Origin: Candidatus Coprovivens excrementavium
GTDB lineage: Bacteria; Bacillota_I; Bacilli_A; RF39; UBA660
Direction of reading: 5' to 3'
Assembly (NCBI GenBank): GCA_944363975.1
Contig: CALVVU010000005.1
Coordinates: 1-64,000 of the forward strand
DNA: 64,000 nucleotides
Shown in pieces: positions 53,687 to 63,411 of the stretch; position 1 is the first letter of the stretch; each line of letters opens with the position of its first letter. The notes under the pieces were generated by a model, which did no database searches, was not told the DNA's origin, and saw only the letters and a program-made list of their open reading frames with translations. Position numbers and translations under genes: made by a program.

Positions 53687-54154
53687 ATCTAACATTTCAT
53701 TCCTAGGTAATTCATTATATTTATAAAATTCATAACCTAAACATTTACCAGGTTCATTAAATAATAAATTACCATCTATATAACGACATTTATATACCCA
53801 AAATAACCAATTAACTTCTTTTTTACTTCGCGAATCATATTTACAACATAAAAAGCAACAAACAAAATTTTCTATTTGAATATTAGCTTCATTTCCTACT
53901 TCTTCTATTATTTCTCTTTTCAAAGCTTCTCTAAAATCTTTATCACTCTCTTCAACTGCACCACCAATATCTGCCAGTCTATTTTCTTCATCCCTCGATT
54001 TAGGGCCTCTTCTTTGCAATATTATTCTATCATTATTATCAGTAATTAAAGCAATAACAGCATTACGATAATCATTTAATACTATGTTATTTTCCTTAAA
54101 GTATTCTACTACTTCTTCATCAGTTTTTAATTCCTTATCAGCAATTAACTTCAT
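53645..54154 (-). CDS. Nudix hydrolase
   Basis: A 169-aa Nudix enzyme with the full box GGAVEESDKDFREALKREI followed by IEEVGNE (residues ~77-102). It resembles the isopentenyl-diphosphate isomerase/ADP-ribose pyrophosphatase-like group (VIALITDNNDRIILQRRGP), but the substrate cannot be read from sequence. It follows the queuosine salvage gene by 9 bases in the same direction and may be co-transcribed. AGGAGA precedes the ATG. Confidence 0.9.
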   Translation of the reverse strand: MKLIADKELKTDEEVVEYFKENNIVLNDYRNAVIALITDNNDRIILQRRGPKSRDEENRLADIGGAVEESDKDFREALKREIIEEVGNEANIQIENFVCCFLCCKYDSRSKKEVNWLFWVYKCRYIDGNLLFNEPGKCLGYEFYKYNELPRNEMLDTTKEFWDYYYKTL

Positions 54155-54163
54155 ATAAATCTC

Positions 54164-55099
54164 CTAATAGTATATTGTCAAAGTTCGATGATATGGCTTA
54201 TCATTCTTACTCTTATTTTGACCTAACAACCATATATAATCGTTTATATCCATTCTTGAAACTTTATTATTTAATTTTTTGGCAATATAATCGATAACAA
54301 CTAAATCATTAGCTCTTATTTCTACTTCCATTTCTGAACCATATTTTAAATTAACTTTATTATCAACCAATTTAGCTAATTCATCACTATATTCTAACAT
54401 ACCAAGATTTCTCATCACTTGTGGAATTTTATAATCAGCACATCCAACTAAATGACTATAATCAACATTAACTTTCTCAACTATTTCACGAACATGTAAA
54501 ATATCAGATGTCAATAATTGTGCTCGTTTATAAAAATAAACTTTATCTCCATTATATATACTTTCATCATCAAAATAACTAAAATGATTAATTATATAAT
54601 CTAATAAACTAATATCTTCTTTAAAATCTTTTATTTCATCGTAAAAATCACTCTTAAGACTTTTCAAATACCTATTAAGTTCGCAAAGACAATCATATCT
54701 TTCTTTCAATAATGGAATTTCTACATTACCATCTAACCAAGTGCTAAAAGTTAACATCGACATTTCAAAACTTTTTTCCTCTTTATATCTTTTAATAATT
54801 AAATACATCATTGCCATTGAACCATCTAACTCTGTTCCTTCATCAGTTTTAATTGTCCACTTTGGATCTCCCCAAAAACAATAGTCTCCAATTGTATGAT
54901 AAATTAACAAGAAATTTACAATTTCACGACAAGACATATCTAATAAACCATAAGGATTAGATGCTAACCAATAACTAACTTTATCAAATTCTCCTTTAGC
55001 TATTATTTCATCTATTTCTTGATAATTAATACTTACATTCCTAGAATTACTAGCAACCAATTTCGTTGTTCGTTCAATTTCACTTAATATATTACTCAT
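54164..55099 (-). CDS. Queuosine salvage protein (DUF2419, queuosine-5'-phosphate N-glycosylase-like)
   Basis: A 311-aa protein of the DUF2419/Qng1 family, which releases queuine from queuosine 5'-monophosphate so that the base can be reused for tRNA. Family marks: GDYCFWGDPKWTI near residue 71, ELDGSMAM, PLLKERYDCL, VYFYKRAQLLTSDI near 187, GCADYKIPQVMRNLG near 217 and GSEMEVEIRANDLVVID near 255. The length is typical. GGTGAT precedes the ATG. It lies upstream of a Nudix gene; no queuosine synthesis genes are in the window, which fits salvage of environmental or host-derived material. Confidence 0.88.
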   Translation of the reverse strand: MSNILSEIERTTKLVASNSRNVSINYQEIDEIIAKGEFDKVSYWLASNPYGLLDMSCREIVNFLLIYHTIGDYCFWGDPKWTIKTDEGTELDGSMAMMYLIIKRYKEEKSFEMSMLTFSTWLDGNVEIPLLKERYDCLCELNRYLKSLKSDFYDEIKDFKEDISLLDYIINHFSYFDDESIYNGDKVYFYKRAQLLTSDILHVREIVEKVNVDYSHLVGCADYKIPQVMRNLGMLEYSDELAKLVDNKVNLKYGSEMEVEIRANDLVVIDYIAKKLNNKVSRMDINDYIWLLGQNKSKNDKPYHRTLTIYY

Positions 55100-55126
55100 T
55101 TAAATCACCAATTATATTTTATCATA

Positions 55127-55160
55127 CCAAAAAAGAAGCACAATATTATTCTGCTTCTTT
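55127..55160 (-). terminator. Terminator of the 55-kb gene pair
   Basis: aaagaagca/tgcttcttt stem and T-run on the minus strand, overlapping the stop at 55146. Confidence 0.75.
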
Positions 55161-55625
55161 CTTATAAGTAATAAACTGAACAATTCCATCTCGTTGATCA
55201 ATAGCTTGATCTTCCATAATTGAATTACTTATTATTCGATAATAATCTTGTTCTTCTTTCGTTAAATTAACTCGTTCTCTAACATCTACATCGACACCTA
55301 AATCACTCATTAATGATAATTTATCACCTTTTCCTAAAGTAGCTAAAAAACGATCAGTTTTTCCATCTTTATATGCTTTTAAAAAATCATTCATTCTTAA
55401 ATCATTTAAAGCGTTATTTGCTCTCTTTATTTTAATCGCCAAATTATCATAATTTTTTTCTAAAGCCATCAAATAAATTCCAACTCTAACTGATTCATTA
55501 ATTCCTTTTAAATCCTTTTCTATATCATTAATATCATAATTTAATTTTTTAAACTTTTCTAATAATTCGTTCATAGCTTGAATTAATTCTTTACCAAATA
55601 ATTTATTAATAATTTTATTTTTCAT
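55146..55625 (-). CDS. Hypothetical helical protein
   Basis: A 159-aa all-helical protein with coiled-coil character (MNELLEKFKKLNYDINDIEK and LAIKIKRANNALNDL). No known family recognised and no membrane segment. It overlaps the end of the upstream gene (11 bases from ATG 55625; the longer frame starts at TTG 55634), so the two are translated together and probably act together. Confidence 0.7.
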   Translation of the reverse strand: MKNKIINKLFGKELIQAMNELLEKFKKLNYDINDIEKDLKGINESVRVGIYLMALEKNYDNLAIKIKRANNALNDLRMNDFLKAYKDGKTDRFLATLGKGDKLSLMSDLGVDVDVRERVNLTKEEQDYYRIISNSIMEDQAIDQRDGIVQFITYKKEAE

Positions 55626-56424
55626 TTTTATCAATTCCCAAAGTTAATAATTTATTAACTAAATCTATATCTATATCATCCATTGCAATATTATTTGGTA
55701 ACTTACTTTCACCCAAAGCATTATGAAAATCTAAAATACACAATGGAACAAAAAACTGTTCATAACTTCTTCTTCCTAAAGCCCCACAACATAATACAAA
55801 CTCATCATCATTAACTTTATTATCTTGATATACAACCGTTTCCAAAGTAACATCAAAATAATAATAGCTATCTTCTATTAAAACTAAATTTGATACATAG
55901 AACTGCCCATCTTCAGACTTCATAGCTACATTTAAAACATCCATCTTAATTTTCTTCAATATTTCACTATATACATAAGAATTAATAATACTATCAAAAT
56001 CTCCATTAACTAAACCATGAAATAATTCATTTTGCGTAACACTTTTTCCAATATTATATTCAATATCATCATAATCTTCATTAGTAGCTAAATAAGCTTG
56101 TAACTTACACGCATTTAATAATTGTATTGAAGGATCATCAGATTCTTTCAAACCTAATAAATCAATTATTTCTTTAATTTTATCTTCTATCTGAAAATTA
56201 ACAGCCATTTCATTAACATCTATATAGAAATCCATTTTATTCTTTTTTAATATACGTAAATTAGATTCAATACACATCTTACTTACATTATTAACTTTTA
56301 CTAAATAAATATTATCCCCTTCTCCTAAATAAGAAGTAACATCTTCAATAACTCCTTTAGTATTAGAACTAATTATTAATACTTCATCCCCAATACTAAA
56401 TTTGGCCTTTTTAATTTTATCCAT
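55615..56424 (-). CDS. Hypothetical protein with SH3/KOW-like N-terminus
   Basis: A 269-aa soluble protein. Residues ~8-55 (FSIGDEVLIISSNTKGVIEDV, then NIYLVKVNN) look like a small SH3- or KOW-type barrel. The rest is alpha/beta, with a Phe/Tyr-rich strand region (YYYFDVTLETVVYQD) and a Cys pair (VLCCGALG). The function is unknown. AGGTGG precedes ATG 56424; GTG 56430 is too close to it. First gene of a two-gene unit. Confidence 0.72.
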   Translation of the reverse strand: MDKIKKAKFSIGDEVLIISSNTKGVIEDVTSYLGEGDNIYLVKVNNVSKMCIESNLRILKKNKMDFYIDVNEMAVNFQIEDKIKEIIDLLGLKESDDPSIQLLNACKLQAYLATNEDYDDIEYNIGKSVTQNELFHGLVNGDFDSIINSYVYSEILKKIKMDVLNVAMKSEDGQFYVSNLVLIEDSYYYFDVTLETVVYQDNKVNDDEFVLCCGALGRRSYEQFFVPLCILDFHNALGESKLPNNIAMDDIDIDLVNKLLTLGIDKNEK

Positions 56425-56460
56425 AGCCACACCACCTATTATATAATCAAATTATAACAT

Positions 56461-56495
56461 AAAAAAAAGAAGTAAGCTATCTAAGATTACTTCTT
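56461..56495 (-). terminator. Terminator of the DUF2207 gene
   Basis: aagaagtaa/ttacttctt stem and T8 tail on the minus strand, overlapping the stop at 56487. Confidence 0.75.
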
Positions 56496-58592
56496 ACTAC
56501 TTTTTAAAGCAATAAATATATCAGAATAAATATTTTTAAAATCATCATAGAATTCATCAATTTTAAAATCTTGACATTTATACCACTCTGGACCATCTAC
56601 TACTATATCTTTAAATAATTCCATTATCTTATCAGAAGTTCCTAAAACAAATGCATTAGGTAATATATCATATAAAAGATTTTTATTTTTCTTATATTCT
56701 CTTACTATAATATCTTCATCTAACTTCATTAAATAATTTTTATAACTTTCTATTTTATTAAAGATATATCTACCATATCTAGTTCTATCACTCATTAAAC
56801 CAGCTACTGATATAATAATTAACATACAAATAATTCCGACAACGTAAACAATGTCATAAGTCATATCTACTAAAAAAGCTTTATATGATGTCAAGACAAT
56901 TGGTATCACAATAAATATTAATGCTACTAAAGTATATAACATTTTTTCCATAATACTTTTCTTTTTGAATAACGAATACAATAAAATAATATATCCAATA
57001 GCTGAAACTATTATATTAAACATAATCACACTTGGTTGATATTCAATTAATAAATTAATAATATTCATTGCTAATATAATTAAAACCATTATCCAATAAA
57101 TAATCTTTCGATTAATAAAACTATCACTATATATTTTCTTTTTACGTTTATCATCAGATAATTTACTATTAATCATTTCTTTAATACTATATAAGGAGAT
57201 TGATAAATCTTTTCTATATAATATATCTCCGTCATCAAATAATTCATTCATAAATATTTTTTCTACACGATCAATTCCCTTATAATCACGTTTCTTAATT
57301 ATTTTATAGCCTTTTTTTAATTTCTCTATCTCAATATATCCTTCATTAGCTAAATTAAATAATAAAGACGGAATATCACGATCTTTAACTTTACCATTAT
57401 ATAAATAACTCAATTCTAAAGCATTTATATTCTTATTAAAATACATATTACCTTTATAAACTTTATTTCTTTGTTTCTTTTCTATAAACCAGAATAAAAG
57501 AGTTAATATTACAAAAACAATTGGTACAAAAATAGATGCAATTAATAAATTACTTATATTATTTGTACACTTGCCAAAATAATTATCATCTAATTTAATT
57601 CTTATTGCATATGCTACTTGAGGATTTATAATTCCATCAATTGACCCAGTAATAACATTTCCATTTACTTCATAATCGACATTTTTGACTTCTGTTCCAT
57701 ATTGATCTACAAATTCAATATTATCTTTATCAAATTCCTTAGGCATTACTATTTCAAAAGATAAACCATCTACTTTAACATCATAATTACTAATTAAATA
57801 AAAGACAAACTCATCATTATCATTTAAAGTATCAACCCCAACATTATAATCATAAGTAAGATAATAGTTTTTCTTAGTATTAGTTTTATCTTCTTTTCCA
57901 ATTGTTAATACTCTTAATCCTTCTTCTGTTGTTAAATTATAATAATCATCTGTATCAATATTACTAATAATAGCTCTTTTATTTACTTTAGTACCATCAT
58001 CTCTAACATAAACATGTCTAAAAGGTATTTTACTCTTTACTTCAACTATTTTATTCCTAAAAGTTGCTAAAAAACTTTCCTCGACATTAAAAACATTATT
58101 ATCATTTACATTAACACGAACAAAATAATCCTCTAAATAATAAACATCATTTTCCCCTTTTTCCAGAATTTCTACATCTGTACCTAATTCTGCAGTTAAT
58201 GAATAATACTTAATATCATCTAAGGAATAAGATATTTCATTAGAATAAATATTTTGCTGATAAGTAGCTATGCCATTTTCATCAACTGCTACATCAGAAA
58301 TAAATTCTTGCAATGGCTCTTGATTCTTATTATATACTTTTAAAGTAATTTCTAACTTAACATCTCTAGCATATGAATTATATAAAGCACCCTTAATTAT
58401 TACTCCAGATACACCGCTAGATAATAAGTTAGAATATCTTGTATATCCTACATTTTCTATCGATATTCGGCCAACATTAAATTTCTTTATAATTCCATTA
58501 GTAGAAGATAATTCTGATTCTACCGGTTTAGCAAAAACTAAAATTGGTAAACATATAAAAATTAAAAGTATCACATTTCTAAGATATTTCAT
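56487..58592 (-). CDS. DUF2207-type membrane protein
   Basis: A 701-aa protein. A signal peptide (1-22) is followed by an extracellular beta-rich half (~25-340) with the DUF2207 pattern (VNVNDNNVFNVEESFLATF, IPFRHVYVRDDGT, YYLTYDYNVGVDTLND). A transmembrane helix at ~350-370 (NLLIASIFVPIVFVILTLLFW), a cytosolic domain, a cluster of four more helices (~500-600) and a cytosolic tail come next. DUF2207 proteins are widespread in Gram-positives and their function is unknown. It is monocistronic, with its own terminator. Confidence 0.85.
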   Translation of the reverse strand: MKYLRNVILLIFICLPILVFAKPVESELSSTNGIIKKFNVGRISIENVGYTRYSNLLSSGVSGVIIKGALYNSYARDVKLEITLKVYNKNQEPLQEFISDVAVDENGIATYQQNIYSNEISYSLDDIKYYSLTAELGTDVEILEKGENDVYYLEDYFVRVNVNDNNVFNVEESFLATFRNKIVEVKSKIPFRHVYVRDDGTKVNKRAIISNIDTDDYYNLTTEEGLRVLTIGKEDKTNTKKNYYLTYDYNVGVDTLNDNDEFVFYLISNYDVKVDGLSFEIVMPKEFDKDNIEFVDQYGTEVKNVDYEVNGNVITGSIDGIINPQVAYAIRIKLDDNYFGKCTNNISNLLIASIFVPIVFVILTLLFWFIEKKQRNKVYKGNMYFNKNINALELSYLYNGKVKDRDIPSLLFNLANEGYIEIEKLKKGYKIIKKRDYKGIDRVEKIFMNELFDDGDILYRKDLSISLYSIKEMINSKLSDDKRKKKIYSDSFINRKIIYWIMVLIILAMNIINLLIEYQPSVIMFNIIVSAIGYIILLYSLFKKKSIMEKMLYTLVALIFIVIPIVLTSYKAFLVDMTYDIVYVVGIICMLIIISVAGLMSDRTRYGRYIFNKIESYKNYLMKLDEDIIVREYKKNKNLLYDILPNAFVLGTSDKIMELFKDIVVDGPEWYKCQDFKIDEFYDDFKNIYSDIFIALKSSKK

Positions 58593-58633
58593 CTATATCA
58601 ACCCACTATCATACTATAAAAAAATTATATCAT

Positions 58634-58661
58634 AAAAAAGAAAAGTCGTTAAGACCTTTCA
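58634..58661 (-). terminator. Terminator of the 283-aa membrane gene
   Basis: Imperfect stem (58641-58648/58654-58661, one mismatch) and T6 tail on the minus strand, overlapping the stop at 58649. Confidence 0.5.
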
Positions 58662-59497
58662 TTTTCTTCCTTCTTTTTTTCATCTTTCAGCTTAAAATAA
58701 ATCACACTCATAATAATAGTTACAATACTTAATATAGTTGGTAAAATATATCCCCAAAAACTTCTTTTAACTTCAACATCTAAAACATCTTTCTTCTTAT
58801 AATAAACAGTTATAGTATCATCAATTTTATCTTCTATATTGCCTTTAACAATATAATCCAAATATATTATATTAGTTCCTTTTTCAATTGTATATTCTAT
58901 TATAGGTTTAAATTTATCTTCATTACTTGTAACAACTCCTCTAATAATCTTCGCCTGTGTTACATTCTGAGAATCATTAACGCTACCTATATAATCAGAT
59001 AGTTTATATATTTGAAAACCTAAACTATAAATTCCATATAATAAAATTAACAAACTAACTGCATATATAAATACTTTTTTTAATTTCTTATCTTTAATTA
59101 AAATATAAACAATAATTAAATCTATTAATATAACAATATTTATTACTACTCTAGGACTTCTAAATAAGTTTTCTAAAGTATCAACATAATCTCCAGTAAG
59201 ACACTCATTACCATATTCACTTGTACAATATAATCTTAATGCTTGATAGTCATTAATCTCCGTACTCATTTCATTACCATAAAAATCCTTTAACTCCGTT
59301 ATTTTTATATCGTCTTGTCCATAATATATAATTTCATTTAACTCACTAATTTCGGCATTCCATCTAATATAAGTCGAAGCAAAAAATATTCCTACTAAAG
59401 AAACAACTATTAACAGAATAACTAAAACAAAGTTTTTATTGAAGAAACTCTTCTTTTTTTCTTCGTTATCAACAATTATATCTTCATTCTTTTTCAT
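58649..59497 (-). CDS. Multi-pass membrane protein, unknown (DUF3592-like C-terminus)
   Basis: A 283-aa protein with about four transmembrane helices: one at ~22-40, two at ~115-165 and one near the C-terminus (ILPTILSIVTIIMSVIYF). A small extracellular loop has two Cys (RLYCTSEYGNECL). The region at ~175-240 (IIEYTIEKGTNIIYLDYIV, then VYYKKKDVLDVEV) resembles the strand-rich part of DUF3592 proteins. The function is unknown. AGGTGAT precedes ATG 59497; GTG 59506 overlaps that site and is rejected. It lies between DUF2207 and the ABC exporter. Confidence 0.75.
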   Translation of the reverse strand: MKKNEDIIVDNEEKKKSFFNKNFVLVILLIVVSLVGIFFASTYIRWNAEISELNEIIYYGQDDIKITELKDFYGNEMSTEINDYQALRLYCTSEYGNECLTGDYVDTLENLFRSPRVVINIVILIDLIIVYILIKDKKLKKVFIYAVSLLILLYGIYSLGFQIYKLSDYIGSVNDSQNVTQAKIIRGVVTSNEDKFKPIIEYTIEKGTNIIYLDYIVKGNIEDKIDDTITVYYKKKDVLDVEVKRSFWGYILPTILSIVTIIMSVIYFKLKDEKKKEENERS

Positions 59498-59530
59498 TAA
59501 AATCACCTATCTTCATTAACATTATAACAT

Positions 59531-59556
59531 AAAAAAAGGATATTAAATAATATCCT
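59531..59556 (-). terminator. Terminator of the ABC exporter operon
   Basis: aggatatt/aatatcct stem with a T7 tail on the minus strand, adjoining the stop at 59557. Confidence 0.8.
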
Positions 59557-61656
59557 CTAACCAACTTTTTCAAATTGGCTATTATACAATTTCTCGTAGA
59601 AGCCACCTTTTTTCATTAATTCATCATGACTTCCTTGCTCAATTATATTACCTTCGTTCATAACTAATATTAAATCTGCATTTTTTATAGTTGATAAACG
59701 ATGTGCAATAATAAATGAAGTTCTACCTTCTGTTAATTTATCCATTGCTTTTTGTACTAATTCTTCTGTTCTTGTATCAACATTACTTGTTGCTTCATCC
59801 AAAATTAAGAATGGCGCATCTTCAATCATACCACGAGCAATAGTCAATAATTGTTTTTGACCTTGACTAACAGTATCATTATCACTAATAACATAATCCA
59901 ATCCACCTGGTAAAGTTTTTACAAAATGATCAACTCCAACAGTACGCAAAGCTTCCCAAATTTCGCGATCTGTAACATCTTCTTTATTAAATTTAATATT
60001 ATCTCTAACAGTTCCTTCAAATAACCAAGTATCTTGTAAAACCATTATAAATAGTTCATGAACATTTTCACGTGTTAATTCAGAAGTAGAAACACCATCA
60101 ATTAAAATTTGACCATTATTTATCTCATAAAACTTCATTAATAAGTTAACCATTGTCGTTTTACCTGCTCCAGTTGGACCAACTATAGCAATTTTTTGAC
60201 CTGGTTTAACTTTTACACTAAAGTTCTTTATAATAGTTCTTCCTGCATCGTAACCAAACTTAACATTTTTAAATTCTATTTCACCTTTAACATGAGATTT
60301 ATTTAATTTTTTCTTCATATCTTTTTGATTAGACATTTCTTTTTCATCTAAAAATTCAAATACTCTTTCACTAGCAGCAGCCGTTGATTGTAAACTAGCC
60401 ATTGCTTGGGCTATCTGTGATAATGGATTAGTAAATAATCTTACATATATCATAAATGCTACTATAACTCCGAAAGAAATAACATCATTCATTGTCAAAA
60501 TTGCACCTACAATACAAACCATAACATAGCCAAAATTACCTATAAATCCCATTATTGGATGCATCAATCCAGATAAAAATTGACTTTTTCTATTTGTTTG
60601 ATATAACTCTTCATTTAAACCTGTAAATTCAGCCAATGCTTCTTTTTCTCCATTATAAGCTTTAACTACATTATGTCCTGAATACATTTCTTCAATATAG
60701 CCATTCATTTCACCTAAAGCTTCTTGTTTTTCATTAAAATACTTTTGTGATTTAGACATGATTGCAAACATTAAAACAAAACCTAAAATACTAGATAAAA
60801 TTGCTGTTAAAGCCATAATCCAATTAGTTACAAACATCATAAATATTGAACCAAGAAATAATGTTACACTACTAACTAAAGTTGCCAAACTATTATTTAA
60901 ATTTTGAGCTATCATATCTACATCATTAGTAACTCTTGATAAAACATCTCCAATTTCATGATTATCAAAATACTTAAGAGGCAATTTATTAACTTTCTTA
61001 CTAATATTATCTCTTAATATATTGGCAAAACGATTTGATACTGTAGTAAGTGAAAATCCTACAATAAAATTAAATAACACACTTACTAAATATAATCCAG
61101 CCATAAATATAGCTATATCTTTAACTTTATCCATATCTATAGAAGGTTTAACAAGTTCATAAATAGAATCAGGTAATTCATCAATTAATTCTAAAGATCT
61201 CTCTGATTCAGCTTCGTCTCCCATTTCCATAGTTAATTCCATAAACTTTATTTGATCTTTAGCACTAATTGTAACACCATCTATTTCAATATCAGTAAGA
61301 TTTTTTTCTAGATTTTCACATGCTTGCTTAGCAACATCACTTTTTTCATCAACCTCTGGAACCATACCATTGCAAATTGTAAAGCTTTGTTGTCCAGCTT
61401 CTCCTAAATTATCAGTAATCTTCTGTCCTACTTCTGTTAGTTTTTCAACATCTGGACTAATACCAGCAGTAATTGTATCGGTTAAGACAGATAATTTATC
61501 AGGGGCAATTAAAGACAATATTGCACTTATCATTGCTAAAATAAGAGCAATAACCATAATAACTTTCCATGGACTTAAATTTTTAATAAGCCTTAACATT
61601 GAGTTTTTAAAATCTTTAGATTTTTCCTGAACTCTAGCTCCTCCTGGTCTAGGCAT
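59557..61656 (-). CDS. ABC exporter half-transporter B with large extracellular insertion
   Basis: A 699-aa permease-ATPase fusion. The membrane domain spans ~30-430, and the ATPase (~460-695) has Walker A GPTGAGKT, a degenerate signature VSQGQKQL (usual LSGGQ), Walker B FLILDEATSNVD and the H-loop IIAHRLST. Between the first and second transmembrane helices lies an insertion of about 125 residues (~55-178) rich in Glu and Asp, with two Cys (FTICNG, KQACEN). It pairs with the preceding gene as a heterodimer and overlaps it by 8 bases. The likely role is drug or lipid export. GGAGGAG precedes the ATG. Confidence 0.92.
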   Translation of the reverse strand: MPRPGGARVQEKSKDFKNSMLRLIKNLSPWKVIMVIALILAMISAILSLIAPDKLSVLTDTITAGISPDVEKLTEVGQKITDNLGEAGQQSFTICNGMVPEVDEKSDVAKQACENLEKNLTDIEIDGVTISAKDQIKFMELTMEMGDEAESERSLELIDELPDSIYELVKPSIDMDKVKDIAIFMAGLYLVSVLFNFIVGFSLTTVSNRFANILRDNISKKVNKLPLKYFDNHEIGDVLSRVTNDVDMIAQNLNNSLATLVSSVTLFLGSIFMMFVTNWIMALTAILSSILGFVLMFAIMSKSQKYFNEKQEALGEMNGYIEEMYSGHNVVKAYNGEKEALAEFTGLNEELYQTNRKSQFLSGLMHPIMGFIGNFGYVMVCIVGAILTMNDVISFGVIVAFMIYVRLFTNPLSQIAQAMASLQSTAAASERVFEFLDEKEMSNQKDMKKKLNKSHVKGEIEFKNVKFGYDAGRTIIKNFSVKVKPGQKIAIVGPTGAGKTTMVNLLMKFYEINNGQILIDGVSTSELTRENVHELFIMVLQDTWLFEGTVRDNIKFNKEDVTDREIWEALRTVGVDHFVKTLPGGLDYVISDNDTVSQGQKQLLTIARGMIEDAPFLILDEATSNVDTRTEELVQKAMDKLTEGRTSFIIAHRLSTIKNADLILVMNEGNIIEQGSHDELMKKGGFYEKLYNSQFEKVG

Positions 61657-63409
61657 CTTCTAACTCCTCCTTTGACAATTGTGATAAAGCAATCTCTTTA
61701 TACACAGAACAATTTTTCAATAATTCTTTATGTGTTCCGATACCAACACATTCTCCTTCATCTAAAACTACTATTTTATCAGCATTAATAATCGTTCCAA
61801 TTCTCTGAGCAACTATTATGCTTGTAGCATCTTTAGTATATTTCTTTAATTCTTTTCTTAGAACTGAATCAGTTTTATAATCCAATGCTGAAAAAGAATC
61901 ATCAAAAATATATATTTCAGGATCACGAGCTATTGCTCTAGCAATTGCTAGACGTTGTTTTTGTCCACCAGATACATTAGTACCTCCTCGAGCAATATGA
62001 GAATCATATTGTTTATCCATTTTTAAGACAAAATCTTCACCTTGTGCTATTTTAATAGCCTCTTCAATCTTCTTACGTGATACTTCACCACGTCCGTTAT
62101 CACCATAACTTACATTACTAGCAACAGTTCCTGTAAACATAACAGCTTTTTGTGGAACATAACCTAATTTATTGTGTAATGCCTCTTGTGTATATTCTTT
62201 AACATTTACTCCATCAACTAATACTTCACCCTCAGTTGCATCATAAAAACGAGGTACTAAATTAATTAATGTTGATTTACCACTACCTGTAGAACCAATA
62301 AATGCTATTGTTTCTCCACGATTAACTTTAAATGAAATATTTTTCAAAATATAATCATCTGCATCTGGATATTTGAAAGAAACATTCTTAAATTCAACAG
62401 TTCCTATCTCTTTTGTTTTACCTTCAAATGTTCCATCTAAAATACTAATTTCTTCATCTAATACTTCATTAATACGTTGAGCTGAAATTTGTGCTCTTGG
62501 AACCATCATGAATATCAATGCCAACATCAAGAATGACATAATAACTTGCATTCCATAACTAGAGAATACAACCATATTACTAAATAAAGTTATTTTATCT
62601 AACATACCAGCTTCTTGTATTAAGAAAGCACCTATAATATAAATTCCTAATGTCAAAATATACATTATCAAATTCATAACTGGATTCATAATTGAAAAGC
62701 ATCTTTGATTAAACATCTGCATATCAGTCAATTCATCATTAACAGCTTTAAATTTATTAGTTTGATATTTTTCAGCATTAAATGCTCTAATAACACGGAT
62801 TCCTGATAGATTTTCACGCATTACCCCATTAATACGATCAATTAACTTTTGAACTTTTCTAAATCTTGGCAATACAATAGCCATCAAAGTACCAACAACA
62901 AACAATAATATTGCTACACAACATGCTGTTAAAATAGACCATTCTAAACCCTTATTCAAAATTTTCATAACAGCCCAAATTGCCATAATTGGCGCTTTAA
63001 TAAATACTTGCAATCCCATTCCAATTAACATTTCAACTTGTGTAACATCGTTAGTTGTTCTAGTAATTAAACTACTAGTTGAGAATTTTTTTATTTCGGC
63101 AATTCCCATATTTTCAACTTTAACAAATATTTTTTTTCTGATTGTCGCAGAGAAACTAGAAGCAACACGAGCTGCAAAGTATCCAACAATAATTGAACAA
63201 ACTAAACTTGCTAAAGCACATCCAACCATATATGTTCCTTCACGAAGTATATCGCTCATATGACTTCCTTCAGTTTGAACAAGTCGCGTTATTTCACTCA
63301 TATAATCAGGAATTGTTAATTCCAACCAAACTTGAACAACTATTAAAAGAATACATACAATAGCATAAAATATTTCTCTTTTTGTTAAATTTCTAAATAA
63401 CTTAATCAT
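61649..63409 (-). CDS. ABC exporter half-transporter A
   Basis: A 586-aa permease-ATPase fusion of the MsbA/LmrA-like heterodimeric class. It has six transmembrane helices in residues ~15-310 and an ATPase at ~340-575: Walker A GSTGSGKST, signature VSGGQKQRL, Walker B IYIFDDSFSALD. The residue after the Walker B Asp is Asp rather than the catalytic Glu, so the ATP site that uses it is probably degenerate, as is normal for one half of such heterodimers. The gene starts 2 bases after the MarR stop and overlaps subunit B by 8 bases. Confidence 0.92.
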   Translation of the reverse strand: MIKLFRNLTKREIFYAIVCILLIVVQVWLELTIPDYMSEITRLVQTEGSHMSDILREGTYMVGCALASLVCSIIVGYFAARVASSFSATIRKKIFVKVENMGIAEIKKFSTSSLITRTTNDVTQVEMLIGMGLQVFIKAPIMAIWAVMKILNKGLEWSILTACCVAILLFVVGTLMAIVLPRFRKVQKLIDRINGVMRENLSGIRVIRAFNAEKYQTNKFKAVNDELTDMQMFNQRCFSIMNPVMNLIMYILTLGIYIIGAFLIQEAGMLDKITLFSNMVVFSSYGMQVIMSFLMLALIFMMVPRAQISAQRINEVLDEEISILDGTFEGKTKEIGTVEFKNVSFKYPDADDYILKNISFKVNRGETIAFIGSTGSGKSTLINLVPRFYDATEGEVLVDGVNVKEYTQEALHNKLGYVPQKAVMFTGTVASNVSYGDNGRGEVSRKKIEEAIKIAQGEDFVLKMDKQYDSHIARGGTNVSGGQKQRLAIARAIARDPEIYIFDDSFSALDYKTDSVLRKELKKYTKDATSIIVAQRIGTIINADKIVVLDEGECVGIGTHKELLKNCSVYKEIALSQLSKEELEDA

Positions 63410-63411
63410 TT

